Source: Myxococcales bacterium
Lineage (GTDB): Bacteria; Myxococcota_A; Polyangia; Polyangiales; Houyiibacteriaceae
Length of the DNA stretch: 50,885 bases
Reading direction: 5' to 3'
NCBI GenBank assembly: GCA_020430775.1
Contig: JAGQJE010000100.1
Span: 1-50,885 of the forward strand
The notes beneath the pieces are model-generated. The model saw only the letters and a program-made list of their open reading frames with translations. It was not told the origin of the DNA and ran no database searches. The position numbers and the translations under genes were made by a program. This document shows, in pieces, positions 9,028-17,906 of the stretch. The number at the start of each line of letters is the position of its first letter. The stretch's first letter is position 1.

Positions 9028-9261
9028 CGACCGCTCCCGAGATGCATTGGTTCGTTCAAGCCAAGTTGCCATATCGCGTCTGCGCGCATCGAGCGACCGA
9101 TCGCACACCTGCGCCCGAGTCTGGCGACGACGCGCGTCTCCTCACGGCGCATGCGCTCAGCGTAGCAGCGCCCCTCCCCGCGGCGCCTTCCGGAGGGGGC
9201 ATCGGACGAATATTTATCCGTACCTCTTGCCAAGAAACTGTAACTTTTTATACTGAGTGGA
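9028..9261. other. Divergent intergenic region between two surface lipoprotein genes
   Basis: A 234-base gap between outward-facing genes. It is GC-rich near the left gene but holds the most AT-rich stretch nearby at 9206-9260 (tatttatcc, ttttta, tatact), which I read as promoter DNA for one or both genes. No ORF or RNA gene is supported. Confidence 0.6.
9227..9254 (+). promoter_or_regulatory. Sigma70-like promoter for the TSP3/vWA lipoprotein
   Basis: TTGCCA at 9227-9232 and TATACT at 9249-9254 are separated by 16 bases in an AT-rich island. The expected transcription start, about 7 bases after the -10 box, falls at about 9261, right next to the ATG at 9262. The message would be nearly leaderless. 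Confidence 0.45.
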
Positions 9262-11652
9262 ATGGACTCACTCCTCCCTGGTTCAGGTCGCGCGCACATT
9301 TTGGGCCTCCGGCGGCTCGCGCTCGCGTGCGTCTTCGGTGTCGTGGTCGGGCTCGGGGCGGGTTGCGGCAGCAACCCGGCTGGCGACGCTCTCGACCCGG
9401 ACGGCGGCGCGCTCGTACCCGACGGCGGGGCGACGCTCCCCGACGGCGGCGTGGCGCCGCCCGATGGCTCGGTGACGGAGCCGGACGGCGGCGCGGTGCA
9501 CGCCTGCGATGCGCTCCCGGCGACGGACGATCCGGACGGCGACGGCTGGAAGCTCGGCCACGACAACTGCCCCTGCGTCGCCAACCCGAGCCAGCTCGAC
9601 ACCGACCACGACGGGATCGGCGACGCCTGCGACAACTGCCCGACCGTCGCGAACTGGGACCAGAAGGACAGCACCGGCACCGGCCGCGGCGACGCCTGCG
9701 CGAAGCCGACCAGCGCCCTCGAGGACGCGGACGGCGACGGCGTCGCGGACACGATCGACAATTGCTGGCTCACGGCGAACCCCGACCAGACCGACCGCGA
9801 CGACGACCTCATCGGCGACGCGTGCGACAACTGCCCGACGGTCGCGAACCACGACCAGCTCGACAGCGACCACGACGGCGTCGGCGACGCCTGCGGCGCG
9901 GCGCTCGGGGCGGACGGGGACGAGGACGGCGTACCGGATGCGACCGACAACTGCCCGACGGTCGCGAACCCCGGTCAGCTCGACACCGACAAGGACGGCG
10001 TGGGCGACGCGTGCGACAACTGTCCGGGCGTCCCGAACGACGACCAGGCGGACACGGGCGGCACGCCCGGGGTCGGTGACGCGTGCGAGGGTGGCGGAAA
10101 CGCGGGCACGCCCGACGACGACGGCGACGGCGTCCCGGACCGGACGGACAACTGCCCTGCGGTCGCCAACGCCGACCAGGCCGACGCGGACGCGGACGGC
10201 GTGGGCGACGCCTGCGACAACTGCCCATCCGTGCCGAACGCCGAGCAGACCGATGGCGACGGCGACGGCGTCGGGGACCGCTGCGACGACGACTACGTGC
10301 TGCCCGAGGGCGCGCCCATCTGCGCGGACGGCAGCCTCCAGTCGCAGCGGCTCGACCCGAACCTCTACCTGCTCATGGACTACTCGGGGTCGATGGCCTG
10401 GGATCTCGCCGGCAACGAGCCCTCGGACGATGACTTCGACGGGACCAGCCGCTGGACGATTGCGAAGAGCGCGCTCGACGCGATGAAGGGCACCCTCGCG
10501 GGCGGCTTCAACGTGGGCGTCGCGCTCTTCCCCTCGCGCAGCAGCTCGAACAGCAAGGACCGCTGCAACTCGAGCCGCCTGCCGGACGAGCTCCTCGCGA
10601 CGGGCAAGCACACCGCCTCCGAGCTGCACGACGCGTACGGCACGCTCGACAGCCCCAAAGGCGGCACGCCGACCTCGACGGCGCTCAATCGGCTGCGGAC
10701 GCGGGCGCTCTACGACGTGGCCGGCGATCCCCTCGCGTCGGTGCGCGGCCGGGCCGTCGTGCTGGTGACGGATGGCGATCCGAACAGCGCGGACGGCAAG
10801 TGCAACAACACCGACGCGACGAGCGAGACGGTGCAGGCCGCCAAGGCGCTGGCGGACGCGGGCATCCGCGTCTTCGTCATCGGCTTCCACGGCGTCCACG
10901 CCGACAAGATGGAGCAGATCGCCGTCGCGGGCGGCACCGACAACCCGGCCGACCCGAACCGTCACTGGTTCGAGGTCACCGATCAGGCGTCGCTGACGGC
11001 GGCGTTGCAGGCGGTGGCGTCGGCGACCGTGAGCTGCAAGGCGCTCGTCGACTCCGCACCGGACGCCGACTTCGCGCGGGCGTCCGTCACGACCGCCGTC
11101 GGCGGCGTCGAGACCCGCGTGCCGCGCGGTCTGCCGGACGGGTGGACCCTCACCCAGGGCACGAAGGCGACGGTCGAGCTTCACGGCGCGGCGTGCGACG
11201 CGGTGCACCAAGCCGCGGCCGCCAACAAGGTGGTCGAGGTGCGCGTCACGGTGGGCTGCTTCGCCCACTGCGACCCGAAGCCCGAGACCTGCAACCTGCG
11301 CGACGACGACTGCAACGGCCTCGTCGACGACGCGCCCGAGTGCGGCATGGCCTGCGTCTGCGGCGAGCACACGCTCGGCTGTGAGGAGGTCTTCGCGAAC
11401 GGCTGCCCGCCGCCGGCGTGTCTGCCGAAGCCCGAGGCGTGCAATGGCGTCGACGACGACTGCGACGGCATCGTCGACGAGGGCTGCTGCGTGCCGACCG
11501 GCGAAGAGACCTGCGGCGACGGCGTCGACAACGACTGCGACGGCACCGTCGACGAGGGCTGCGAGAGCACCTGTGGCTCCGAGACCTGCGACGGTGCGGA
11601 CAACGACTGCGACGGGATGGTCGACGAGGGCTGCCCGCCGAGCCTCGGCTGA
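9262..11652 (+). CDS. Lipoprotein with TSP3 repeats, vWA domain and MopE-like metal-binding repeats
   Basis: A 796-residue lipoprotein with lipobox GLGAGC (Cys35) and an Asp-Gly-Gly linker (45-77). Eight or nine thrombospondin type 3 repeats follow (about 90-342, for example [20 protein letters not shown]), a calcium-binding fold. A von Willebrand factor A domain spans about 366-590, with the MIDAS motif DYSGSM (Asp373), GGTPTSTAL and [11 protein letters not shown]. The C-terminus has four repeats of the [16 protein letters not shown] type, like the MopE copper-binding motif. This architecture suggests a calcium-rigidified, ligand- or matrix-binding surface protein. It is read from a divergent promoter shared with the 12-Cys lipoprotein. 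The start lacks a strong Shine-Dalgarno sequence. Confidence 0.88.
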   Translation: MDSLLPGSGRAHILGLRRLALACVFGVVVGLGAGCGSNPAGDALDPDGGALVPDGGATLPDGGVAPPDGSVTEPDGGAVHACDALPATDDPDGDGWKLGHDNCPCVANPSQLDTDHDGIGDACDNCPTVANWDQKDSTGTGRGDACAKPTSALEDADGDGVADTIDNCWLTANPDQTDRDDDLIGDACDNCPTVANHDQLDSDHDGVGDACGAALGADGDEDGVPDATDNCPTVANPGQLDTDKDGVGDACDNCPGVPNDDQADTGGTPGVGDACEGGGNAGTPDDDGDGVPDRTDNCPAVANADQADADADGVGDACDNCPSVPNAEQTDGDGDGVGDRCDDDYVLPEGAPICADGSLQSQRLDPNLYLLMDYSGSMAWDLAGNEPSDDDFDGTSRWTIAKSALDAMKGTLAGGFNVGVALFPSRSSSNSKDRCNSSRLPDELLATGKHTASELHDAYGTLDSPKGGTPTSTALNRLRTRALYDVAGDPLASVRGRAVVLVTDGDPNSADGKCNNTDATSETVQAAKALADAGIRVFVIGFHGVHADKMEQIAVAGGTDNPADPNRHWFEVTDQASLTAALQAVASATVSCKALVDSAPDADFARASVTTAVGGVETRVPRGLPDGWTLTQGTKATVELHGAACDAVHQAAAANKVVEVRVTVGCFAHCDPKPETCNLRDDDCNGLVDDAPECGMACVCGEHTLGCEEVFANGCPPPACLPKPEACNGVDDDCDGIVDEGCCVPTGEETCGDGVDNDCDGTVDEGCESTCGSETCDGADNDCDGMVDEGCPPSLG
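9529..10287 (+). repeat. Thrombospondin type 3 repeat array
   Basis: About nine degenerate units with the pattern D[23 protein letters not shown] are encoded here, with spacing of roughly 23-36 residues. The Asp and Cys positions are those that bind calcium and form disulfides in known TSP3 repeats. Confidence 0.85.
11281..11640 (+). repeat. Four MopE-like acidic Cys repeats
   Basis: Four units of the type C(N/D)GxDxDCDGxVDEGC occupy the C-terminus of the vWA protein. The pattern matches the myxobacterial/MopE putative metal-binding motif. Copper binding is known only for MopE itself, so the metal here is unproven. Confidence 0.75.
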
Positions 11653-11768
11653 GCGGGCTGGGTTCGTCGAGCGGCGCTCGCGTGGGCGGGAGCCGCGGCG
11701 AGCCGTCGAGGGGCCCCGCGTGGCGCGTTCGCGTTGCGCGCGGGCCTCGACGCTCTACAGCTCAGACC

Positions 11769-12452
11769 GTGGCCCCGCGGTACACCCAGCTCGAGGTCGA
11801 TGAGATCCTCCGCCGCGCGCTCGATCGGAGCGTGGGCGTCGATGGTCTCGAGCACCATGAGCTCATCGACGTCGCGCGGGAGGTCGGCATCGACCGCGAC
11901 GCGGTCGAGCTGGCGGTCCGCGACATCGAGGCGGAGCGCGCGCTCGAGGCCGAGCGCGAACACATCGTCGCCACGCGCAAGAGCCGGTTCTTCCGAGCCC
12001 TGTCGACCTACGCGATCGTCAACAGCGGGCTCGCTCTGATCGACTGGTTCCAAGGCCCCGGGTGGTGGGTGCAGTACGTGCTCATCGGCTGGGGGCTCGG
12101 GCTCGCTTTCCTCGGCCGCGGGGCGTTCTTCGGCGACGAGGAGCGGCTGAACCGGCAGGCACGCAGGCAGCTCCGGCGCCGGCGCCGAATGCGCGAGCGC
12201 AGCCGCAGCAGGGCGGCGCGGCGCGAGTTCGAGCGGGCGGTCGAGGCGGGCGCCTCGGCGCTGGTCGAGGCCGCGTCCCGCAAGGCGGCGGAGCACTTCG
12301 GCGCGTCCGACTCGACCGCGGGTGCGCGGGTGCGCGTCGAGCCGGCCGGGCCGCGCGCCCGCGGCTCGTGGGTCCCGCCCGGAGCCTCGATGGACGACGA
12401 GGACGAACCCCCGAGCGCCCGCCGCGGCTCGTCGGCACGCCGCCGCCGCTGA
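11769..12452 (+). CDS. 2TM-domain protein with basic C-terminal tail
   Basis: A 227-residue protein read from GTG at 11769 (VAPRYTQLEVDEILRRAL). The N-terminal half is helical with a (I/V)-x-(R/E)-x-A pattern seen in bacterial DUF1707/SHOCT-like helices (EVGIDRDAVELAVRDIEAER). Two membrane helices follow, YAIVNSGLALIDWF and WVQYVLIGWGLGLAFLG, as in the 2TM family. After the second helix comes a strongly basic stretch (RQARRQLRRRRRMRERSRS) and a disordered acidic-basic tail. It is likely an inner-membrane protein with a cytosolic tail. The GTG start has no clear ribosome site; homology to the 2TM family, not the start, supports the gene. No specific function can be given. Confidence 0.7.
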   Translation: MAPRYTQLEVDEILRRALDRSVGVDGLEHHELIDVAREVGIDRDAVELAVRDIEAERALEAEREHIVATRKSRFFRALSTYAIVNSGLALIDWFQGPGWWVQYVLIGWGLGLAFLGRGAFFGDEERLNRQARRQLRRRRRMRERSRSRAARREFERAVEAGASALVEAASRKAAEHFGASDSTAGARVRVEPAGPRARGSWVPPGASMDDEDEPPSARRGSSARRRR

Positions 12453-12539
12453 CGCGTCCGTCGCCGGCTTTGCGCCACGACGCGCTGAAGAAGCTCCCTC
12501 ACGGGTGCCCGCGTCCTGTATCCTCGCGCCGAGGGTGTG

Positions 12540-15500
12540 ATGGCGGATTGGACGACTTCGGGTCGAGGCGCCCGCGCGGCCGCGCGGCGCGTGTGCGGGG
12601 TGCTGGGCGCGGTCGCGCTCCTGGCCTCTACAGGCCGCGGGGCGCGCGCGCAAAACCCGATGTGGCCCCCGGCCGCACCGGTCACACCGGAGCAGCTCGA
12701 GAGCCCCTCCCTGTGGCCGGACGATCCATCGTACGGGTACGACATCGGCGGGCAGGGCGCCTCCTGCATCGACGACCACGGCGGGCGGTGCTGGACGAAC
12801 GCCACGGGCGGCCAGTGGAACTTCTGGTCGTGGGTCCCGCCGCAGGCGCTCGCGCTGAGCAGCTTTCGACGGGCGCAAGCGCCGCTCGGCGCGGGCGCTT
12901 GGACCGACATGGCGTGGCAGTACACGACGGGCGATCGGAGGGTGGTCATCGCCGTGCTCGACAGCGGCATCAAGTGGGACGAGCGGGACCTGGTGAACCA
13001 GTATGCGCTGAACGCGGCCGAGCTGCGGGCCGCTGCGCTGCCCGCCGCGTGCTTGCCCGCCGCGCCGCCAGGACACGTCGGTGACCCCGTCGACATCGAC
13101 GGTGACGGCGTGCTGACGATGGCGGACTACACCGCCGGGAAAGCGCCCGAGGACGCGGCCGACATCGAGGCCGCGCTCGACGCCGCGGGTAACCACAACG
13201 GCGTCGCCGACCCGGGCGACCTCATCGTGCTCTGCACGAACGGCGTCGACGACGACGGCAACGGCTACAAAGACGACATCGCCGGTTGGGACTTCTTACA
13301 CGGCGACAACGACCCCCAGGACGACACGCGCTTCGGGCACGGGACGGGCGAGGCGAAGGACAGCACGGCGGAGGGCAACAACGGCCGGGGCGGCATCGGC
13401 CAGTGCCCGCGCTGCCGCGTGCTGCCGGTGCGCGTCGGTGACAGCTTCGTCACCGACGCGACGCACTACGCCGAGGGTGTCGTCTTCGCGGTCGACTCCG
13501 GCGCGAGCGTCGTGCAGGAGGCGCTCGGGACGCTGAACAACCCGACCCTCGCACGCCGCGCTCAGCGCTACGCGTACGACCACGGCGTGCTCATCGTCGC
13601 GAGCGCGGCCGACGAGAACAGCCGACACCACAACTTCCCCGGCACGAACAACCACACCCTCTACGTCCACGCCGTCACCATCGAAGGTGGGGAGGCGCAG
13701 ACCGCCCGCTCGTACACGGTCTACAACAACTGCACGAACTACGGCGCGCAGCTCGCGCTGAGCGTCCCGGGCGAGTCGTGCTCGTCCGAGGCTACCGGCG
13801 TCACGGCGGGCGTCGCAGGCCTCGTCTACGCGGCGGCGATGGCGCCCGACCGCCCAGGCGGCCCGCTCGACCCGCCGCTGCGCGCGGCCGAGGCGATGCA
13901 GCTCCTCACCACGATGGCCGACGACATCGACGTGCCGGAGAGCCAGCCGGGTAACCCACACTACGACCCGACGCTGTACCCGAGCGGCCCGGGCTGGGAC
14001 CAGCGCTTCGGCTACGGGCGCCTGAACGCCTACCGCGCGGTGAAGGCCGTGCGCGATGGGCGGATCCCACCCGAGGCGAGCTTCGTCGTGCCGAACTGGT
14101 TTCGCTACTACGATCCGGCGCAGACGCCCGCGATCACGATCAGCGGGCGCGTCTCGGCGCCGCGCGCCGCGTCGTTCGACTACGTGCTCGAGTGGGCCCC
14201 CGGGATCGAGCCGACGGACGCGGAGTTTCACACGCTCGCGGCGGCGACGGACCAGACGAGCGCCGTCGGCGGCGCGCTCGCCACGTGGGACATCTCGGGC
14301 GTCGTCGTCGACAACCCGGGCGAGCTCGAGAACCGCTACACGGTCACGCTGCGCCTGCGCGTCACGGCGCACTACGGTGAGCCGGTCGGCGACGTCGAGG
14401 GCGTCGCCCGGCGCGCGATCGCCATCCACCACGACCCCGACTTGCTCCCCGGCTTTCCGCTCGCCCTCGGCGCGGCGGCGGGCGACGAGGGCTTTCAGGC
14501 GGCGTCCGGGGAGGGCTCGCCGAAGCTCGTCGACCTCGACGGTAAGCCCGGGCTCGAGATCGTCTTCGCCGACTCGGACGGTCTGCTGCACGCGCTCCGC
14601 TCGGACGGAAGCGAGCTGAGCGGGTACCCGGTGCGCCTCGGCGTGCTGCGCGGGCTCGACCCCGCCGCGCCCGGCGATCCCGGCGCGGTGCTCGGGAGCC
14701 ACGGCTACGCGAGCGGCGCGGTGCGCACCGACGACGTCGGGCCGTCCGTCATCCTGTCGGTCCCGGCGATCGGGGACCTCGACGGCGACGGCGGGCCGGA
14801 CATCGTGGTCGGGACCATGGAAGGCGGCGTGTGGGCCGTCGACGGCGCGACCGGCACCCCGCTGGCAGGCTGGCCGATCGCGCTGCCCGATGTCCCGTCC
14901 GGCGACACCCTCCGCGGCGGTCCGACGCGCCCCGGCTCGGCGATCCAGCGCGGCGTGATCGCGGCGCCGGTCCTCGCGGATCTCGACGACGACGGCAAGC
15001 TCGAGGTCATCGTCGCGGCGCTGGACGGCCGGGTGTACGTGCTTCGCCGGGACGGCGGGATGCAGCCGGGCTTTCCCGTCACGATCAGCGCGCCCTCGCT
15101 TTACACCGATCCGACCGAGGCGTTGCCGGCGCGTATCGTGACGGCGCCGGCCGTCGGCGACGCGGACGGCGACGGCCAGCTCGACATCGCGGTGGGCTCG
15201 AACCAGACGGGCGACATGCGCATGCTCGGCGCGGCGCACGTCATCCACGGCGACGGGACGCTGCACGAGGGCGGCGCGTGGCTCGCGGGCTGGCCCGTCA
15301 CGATGTTCTCGATCGACGTGCTGCCCTTCGTGGGCGAGGGCATCGTCTCCTCGCCCGCCATGGCGGACCTCGACGGAGACGGGGTGGCGGAGGTGGCCTT
15401 CGCGGGGACCGGGGGCGCGCCGGCCCTCCTCGCGGGCGGGGTGCCCGCGGCCGGAGAGCACCCCGCGCCGCTCGTCGGCTTACAGACGGGCGCCGAAGGC

Positions 15501-16391
15501 CCGGGCGCGATGCTTCCCTTCGGCATCAACCTGCCGCTGCTCAACGTCTTCGTCTCGGGCACGTTCACCGACCTCGATGGCGACGGCGTCGTCGACTATG
15601 TGACGGGTGGGGCGGGCCCCTCGCTCATCGCCTCGCAGGACGGCTACCAGAACGTGCCCCACGCGCACTCCTTCGGCGCCTGGCGCACGTCGGACGGCGC
15701 GCCGCTCTACGGTTTCCCGCAGCGCATCGAGGACTACCAGTTCTTCACGGAGCCTACCTCCGCGGACATCGACGACGACGGGTACCCGGAGGTGCTCGAG
15801 GGCTCCGGGGGCTACTACTTGCACGCCTGGAACGCGTGCGGGGTCGAGCCCAAGGGGTGGCCGAAGTTCACCGACGGCTGGATCGCGAGCTCACCCGCGG
15901 TCGGCGACCTCGACGGTGACGGCGAGGTCGAGGTGGTCGTCGCGACGCGCGACGGGTACCTCTTCGCCTGGCACACCACGGGGTCGGCCGACGGCGCGGC
16001 CCCGTGGCCCGAGTACCGCCACGACAGCCACAACACCGGCAACTTCGACGCGCTGCTGCCGCGCGGCGGCGGCGTGACCGTCGCGACCGCGCCGATCGAC
16101 TGCGCGCCGCTGATGCCGACCGACGGTGGCATGCCCGACGCGGGACTCGTGGACGCGGGTCAGCCCGATGGCGGCGCGCTCGACGCCGGGCTCCCCGACG
16201 CCGGCGTGCTCGACGGCGGCACGAGCGACGCGGGCGCTCCGGCGTACGTGAGCCTGCACGGCGGGGCGGGCTGTAGCTGCCGCGTCGCCGGCCCGGGGGT
16301 GCCCGTGGACGGCGGGTCGCCGGGGGGGCTCCCCGCGGTCTTGTTCCTCGCAAGTGTGTTTACCTGGAGAATTCGCCGTAAGCTGCTGTAG
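12540..16391 (+). CDS. Subtilisin-like protease with FG-GAP/VCBS propeller and MYXO-CTERM-like tail
   Basis: A 1,283-residue exported protein with signal peptide cleavage likely after ARA (about residue 38). The S8 core runs from about 130 to 500: Asp in VIAVLDSGIKW (about 141), His in FGHGTGEAKD (about 267) and Ser in SSEATGVTAG (about 416). The oxyanion position usually held by Asn in AAGN is Asp (ASAADEN), and Pro of GTSxAxP is Gly. A beta-rich region and FG-GAP-type calcium blades follow (DLDGDGxPD motifs, about 650-1160), then a Pro-Asp-Ala-Gly linker, GCSC, a membrane helix and RIRRK, as in MYXO-CTERM sorting signals. ATG at 12540 is preferred over GTG at 12537 because of the spacing to GAGG. 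Confidence 0.85.
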   Translation: MADWTTSGRGARAAARRVCGVLGAVALLASTGRGARAQNPMWPPAAPVTPEQLESPSLWPDDPSYGYDIGGQGASCIDDHGGRCWTNATGGQWNFWSWVPPQALALSSFRRAQAPLGAGAWTDMAWQYTTGDRRVVIAVLDSGIKWDERDLVNQYALNAAELRAAALPAACLPAAPPGHVGDPVDIDGDGVLTMADYTAGKAPEDAADIEAALDAAGNHNGVADPGDLIVLCTNGVDDDGNGYKDDIAGWDFLHGDNDPQDDTRFGHGTGEAKDSTAEGNNGRGGIGQCPRCRVLPVRVGDSFVTDATHYAEGVVFAVDSGASVVQEALGTLNNPTLARRAQRYAYDHGVLIVASAADENSRHHNFPGTNNHTLYVHAVTIEGGEAQTARSYTVYNNCTNYGAQLALSVPGESCSSEATGVTAGVAGLVYAAAMAPDRPGGPLDPPLRAAEAMQLLTTMADDIDVPESQPGNPHYDPTLYPSGPGWDQRFGYGRLNAYRAVKAVRDGRIPPEASFVVPNWFRYYDPAQTPAITISGRVSAPRAASFDYVLEWAPGIEPTDAEFHTLAAATDQTSAVGGALATWDISGVVVDNPGELENRYTVTLRLRVTAHYGEPVGDVEGVARRAIAIHHDPDLLPGFPLALGAAAGDEGFQAASGEGSPKLVDLDGKPGLEIVFADSDGLLHALRSDGSELSGYPVRLGVLRGLDPAAPGDPGAVLGSHGYASGAVRTDDVGPSVILSVPAIGDLDGDGGPDIVVGTMEGGVWAVDGATGTPLAGWPIALPDVPSGDTLRGGPTRPGSAIQRGVIAAPVLADLDDDGKLEVIVAALDGRVYVLRRDGGMQPGFPVTISAPSLYTDPTEALPARIVTAPAVGDADGDGQLDIAVGSNQTGDMRMLGAAHVIHGDGTLHEGGAWLAGWPVTMFSIDVLPFVGEGIVSSPAMADLDGDGVAEVAFAGTGGAPALLAGGVPAAGEHPAPLVGLQTGAEGPGAMLPFGINLPLLNVFVSGTFTDLDGDGVVDYVTGGAGPSLIASQDGYQNVPHAHSFGAWRTSDGAPLYGFPQRIEDYQFFTEPTSADIDDDGYPEVLEGSGGYYLHAWNACGVEPKGWPKFTDGWIASSPAVGDLDGDGEVEVVVATRDGYLFAWHTTGSADGAAPWPEYRHDSHNTGNFDALLPRGGGVTVATAPIDCAPLMPTDGGMPDAGLVDAGQPDGGALDAGLPDAGVLDGGTSDAGAPAYVSLHGGAGCSCRVAGPGVPVDGGSPGGLPAVLFLASVFTWRIRRKLL

Positions 16392-16408
16392 ACCTCCCTG
16401 AGGCTGCC

Positions 16409-17707
16409 GTGCGCGAACCTACCCAGTCCGTCCCGTGGATTCCACGCCGTCGCAGCAGCGATGGTGAGGACGGCGCGCTCGCGATCCGCTCCGTGCGGCC
16501 GGAGGGCCGGCGTGGGTTCGAGTCGTGGCTGATGCGCTACGGCGCACCGTACAAGTGGCGCGACGCGACGAAGGTCCTCGTCATCCTCACGGCGCTGTCG
16601 TTCATCGCGGGCCTCTTCACGCTGTGTTGTCTCTTCCTCCGCGGCTGGCCCGTCCTGTGGGGGGCGAGCCCGACCATCCTGCGGTACGCGACCTGGTTCG
16701 CGCTTGGCTATACGGGCGTCGCGCTGCTGCTGACGGCGCGCGCGTGGCTGCACCGCCGTGACGAGGCGCCCGCCCCGGTGGCGGTGATCGTCGCGGTGTT
16801 CTTTCAGGCGATCGTGAACGGGAGCTTCGCCTACGTCGCCGGGCCGTTCACCGCCGCGGGCGCGTACGCGCTGATGACGGGCGTGATGCTCGCGCTCGTC
16901 CTCGTCGACCGGTGGCTCGCGTACGCGAGCATCGGCGTCTGGGTCGCGACGGTCCTCGCGGCCGACGTGTTGAGCCGGCAGGGCTGGCTTCCTTTCCGAC
17001 CGCTCTTTCTCGACACGCTCGGCGCGCACGCGGGGGCGCTCTCCGCCATGGACTACGCGACGGAGATCTTCCGCGGCTCCGTCACGTCGGTGATCTTCGG
17101 GGGCTTCGCGATCTACCTCGCCGACGCCGTCCTACGGTACTGGCGGCGCGGCGACGAGATGATCGAGCAGGCCGCTCGCGTCGACGCGCTGACGGGCGTG
17201 CTGACGCGCCACCACATGATGAAGGTCGTCGAGGCGAAGCTCGACGAGTCGCTCCGCACGGGTAGCCCGCTCTCGCTCGTCATGGTCGACATCGACCACT
17301 TCAAGAAGATCAACGACAAGTTCGGCCACCACGCAGGGGACGTCGTGTTGAAGCGCACCGCGAGCCTGCTCTCCGAGACGATCCGAGCGACGGACGCGAT
17401 TGGGCGGTTCGGCGGGGAGGAGTTCCTGGTCGTCCTGCCGGACACCGCGGTCCCCGGCGCGCTCGTCGTCGCCGAGCGCTGCCGCGCCGCGATGCACGAG
17501 CTGGCGTTCGACGCGCTCCCGCGGGTGAAGGTCACCGCGAGCTTCGGCATCGCCGCCTTCCCCGAGCACGGCGACGAGGTCGACGCGCTCTTCGACGGCG
17601 CGGACTACGCGATGTACCGCGCCAAGCGGGCTGGGCGCGACCGCGTCCTGGTGTACGACGAAGCCGAGGCGCTCGCTCGGGTCTCCGCCGTACACGACCC
17701 CGTCTGA
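16409..17707 (+). CDS. Membrane diguanylate cyclase (GGDEF domain)
   Basis: A 432-residue inner-membrane enzyme that makes cyclic di-GMP from two GTP. Six hydrophobic helices between about 52 and 245 form a sensor-like membrane domain with no recognised name. The GGDEF domain (about 255-425) has DALTGVLTRHH, DIDHFKKINDKFGHHAGD and the active-site GGEEF (335-339). RATD five residues upstream is the RxxD inhibitory site, so product feedback inhibition is expected. The start is GTG at 16409 with GAGG about 6 bases upstream. It begins 17 bases after the S8 protease gene on the same strand, so co-transcription is plausible and would tie surface protein production to c-di-GMP signalling. Confidence 0.92.
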   Translation: MREPTQSVPWIPRRRSSDGEDGALAIRSVRPEGRRGFESWLMRYGAPYKWRDATKVLVILTALSFIAGLFTLCCLFLRGWPVLWGASPTILRYATWFALGYTGVALLLTARAWLHRRDEAPAPVAVIVAVFFQAIVNGSFAYVAGPFTAAGAYALMTGVMLALVLVDRWLAYASIGVWVATVLAADVLSRQGWLPFRPLFLDTLGAHAGALSAMDYATEIFRGSVTSVIFGGFAIYLADAVLRYWRRGDEMIEQAARVDALTGVLTRHHMMKVVEAKLDESLRTGSPLSLVMVDIDHFKKINDKFGHHAGDVVLKRTASLLSETIRATDAIGRFGGEEFLVVLPDTAVPGALVVAERCRAAMHELAFDALPRVKVTASFGIAAFPEHGDEVDALFDGADYAMYRAKRAGRDRVLVYDEAEALARVSAVHDPV

Positions 17708-17906
17708 CGAACGGCGCCCGGGGCCGGGTGCGCGCCGCCCCGGGCTGTGCGTAACTCGCTACCCGGGCGGCGCGCCGCCCCGCCCTGCGCACCTCGCGAC
17801 GCGAGGCCGGCTGGTGCTTCGCTGCGTGGGGGTGCGCGGTGGGGTCAGGCGGGCGGCCGGGCGAGGAGGTCGCTCGCCCGTGCCGTCGCCGGCGGGCGCG
17901 GGGTCG
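17708..17906. terminator. Convergent intergenic region with two GC-rich hairpins
   Basis: Between the convergent diguanylate cyclase and lipoprotein genes, gcccggggc (17716-17724) pairs perfectly with gccccgggc (17737-17745). A perfect 16-base palindrome lies at 17765-17780 (gggcggcg/cgccgccc). Neither is followed by a T-run, so intrinsic termination is only a suggestion. No ORF is supported here. Confidence 0.4.

Noticed and set aside
6064-9165. 1,033-codon plus-strand frame opposite the cyclotransferase and Cys-rich lipoprotein
   Set aside because: Low-complexity Arg/Val/Ala translation produced by the coding repeat on the other strand; no start signal or motif.
9283-11370. Long minus-strand frame opposite the TSP3/vWA gene
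   Set aside because: Mirror of the Asp-rich repeats (Val/Arg-rich); the plus strand has lipobox, TSP3 and vWA motifs.
13296-15461. Long minus-strand frame opposite the S8 protease
   Set aside because: Arg/Val/Asp shadow; catalytic motifs lie on the plus strand.
16511-16535. tRNA-like T-loop string ggttcgagtc
   Set aside because: It lies inside the diguanylate cyclase gene and no acceptor or anticodon stem can be paired around it.
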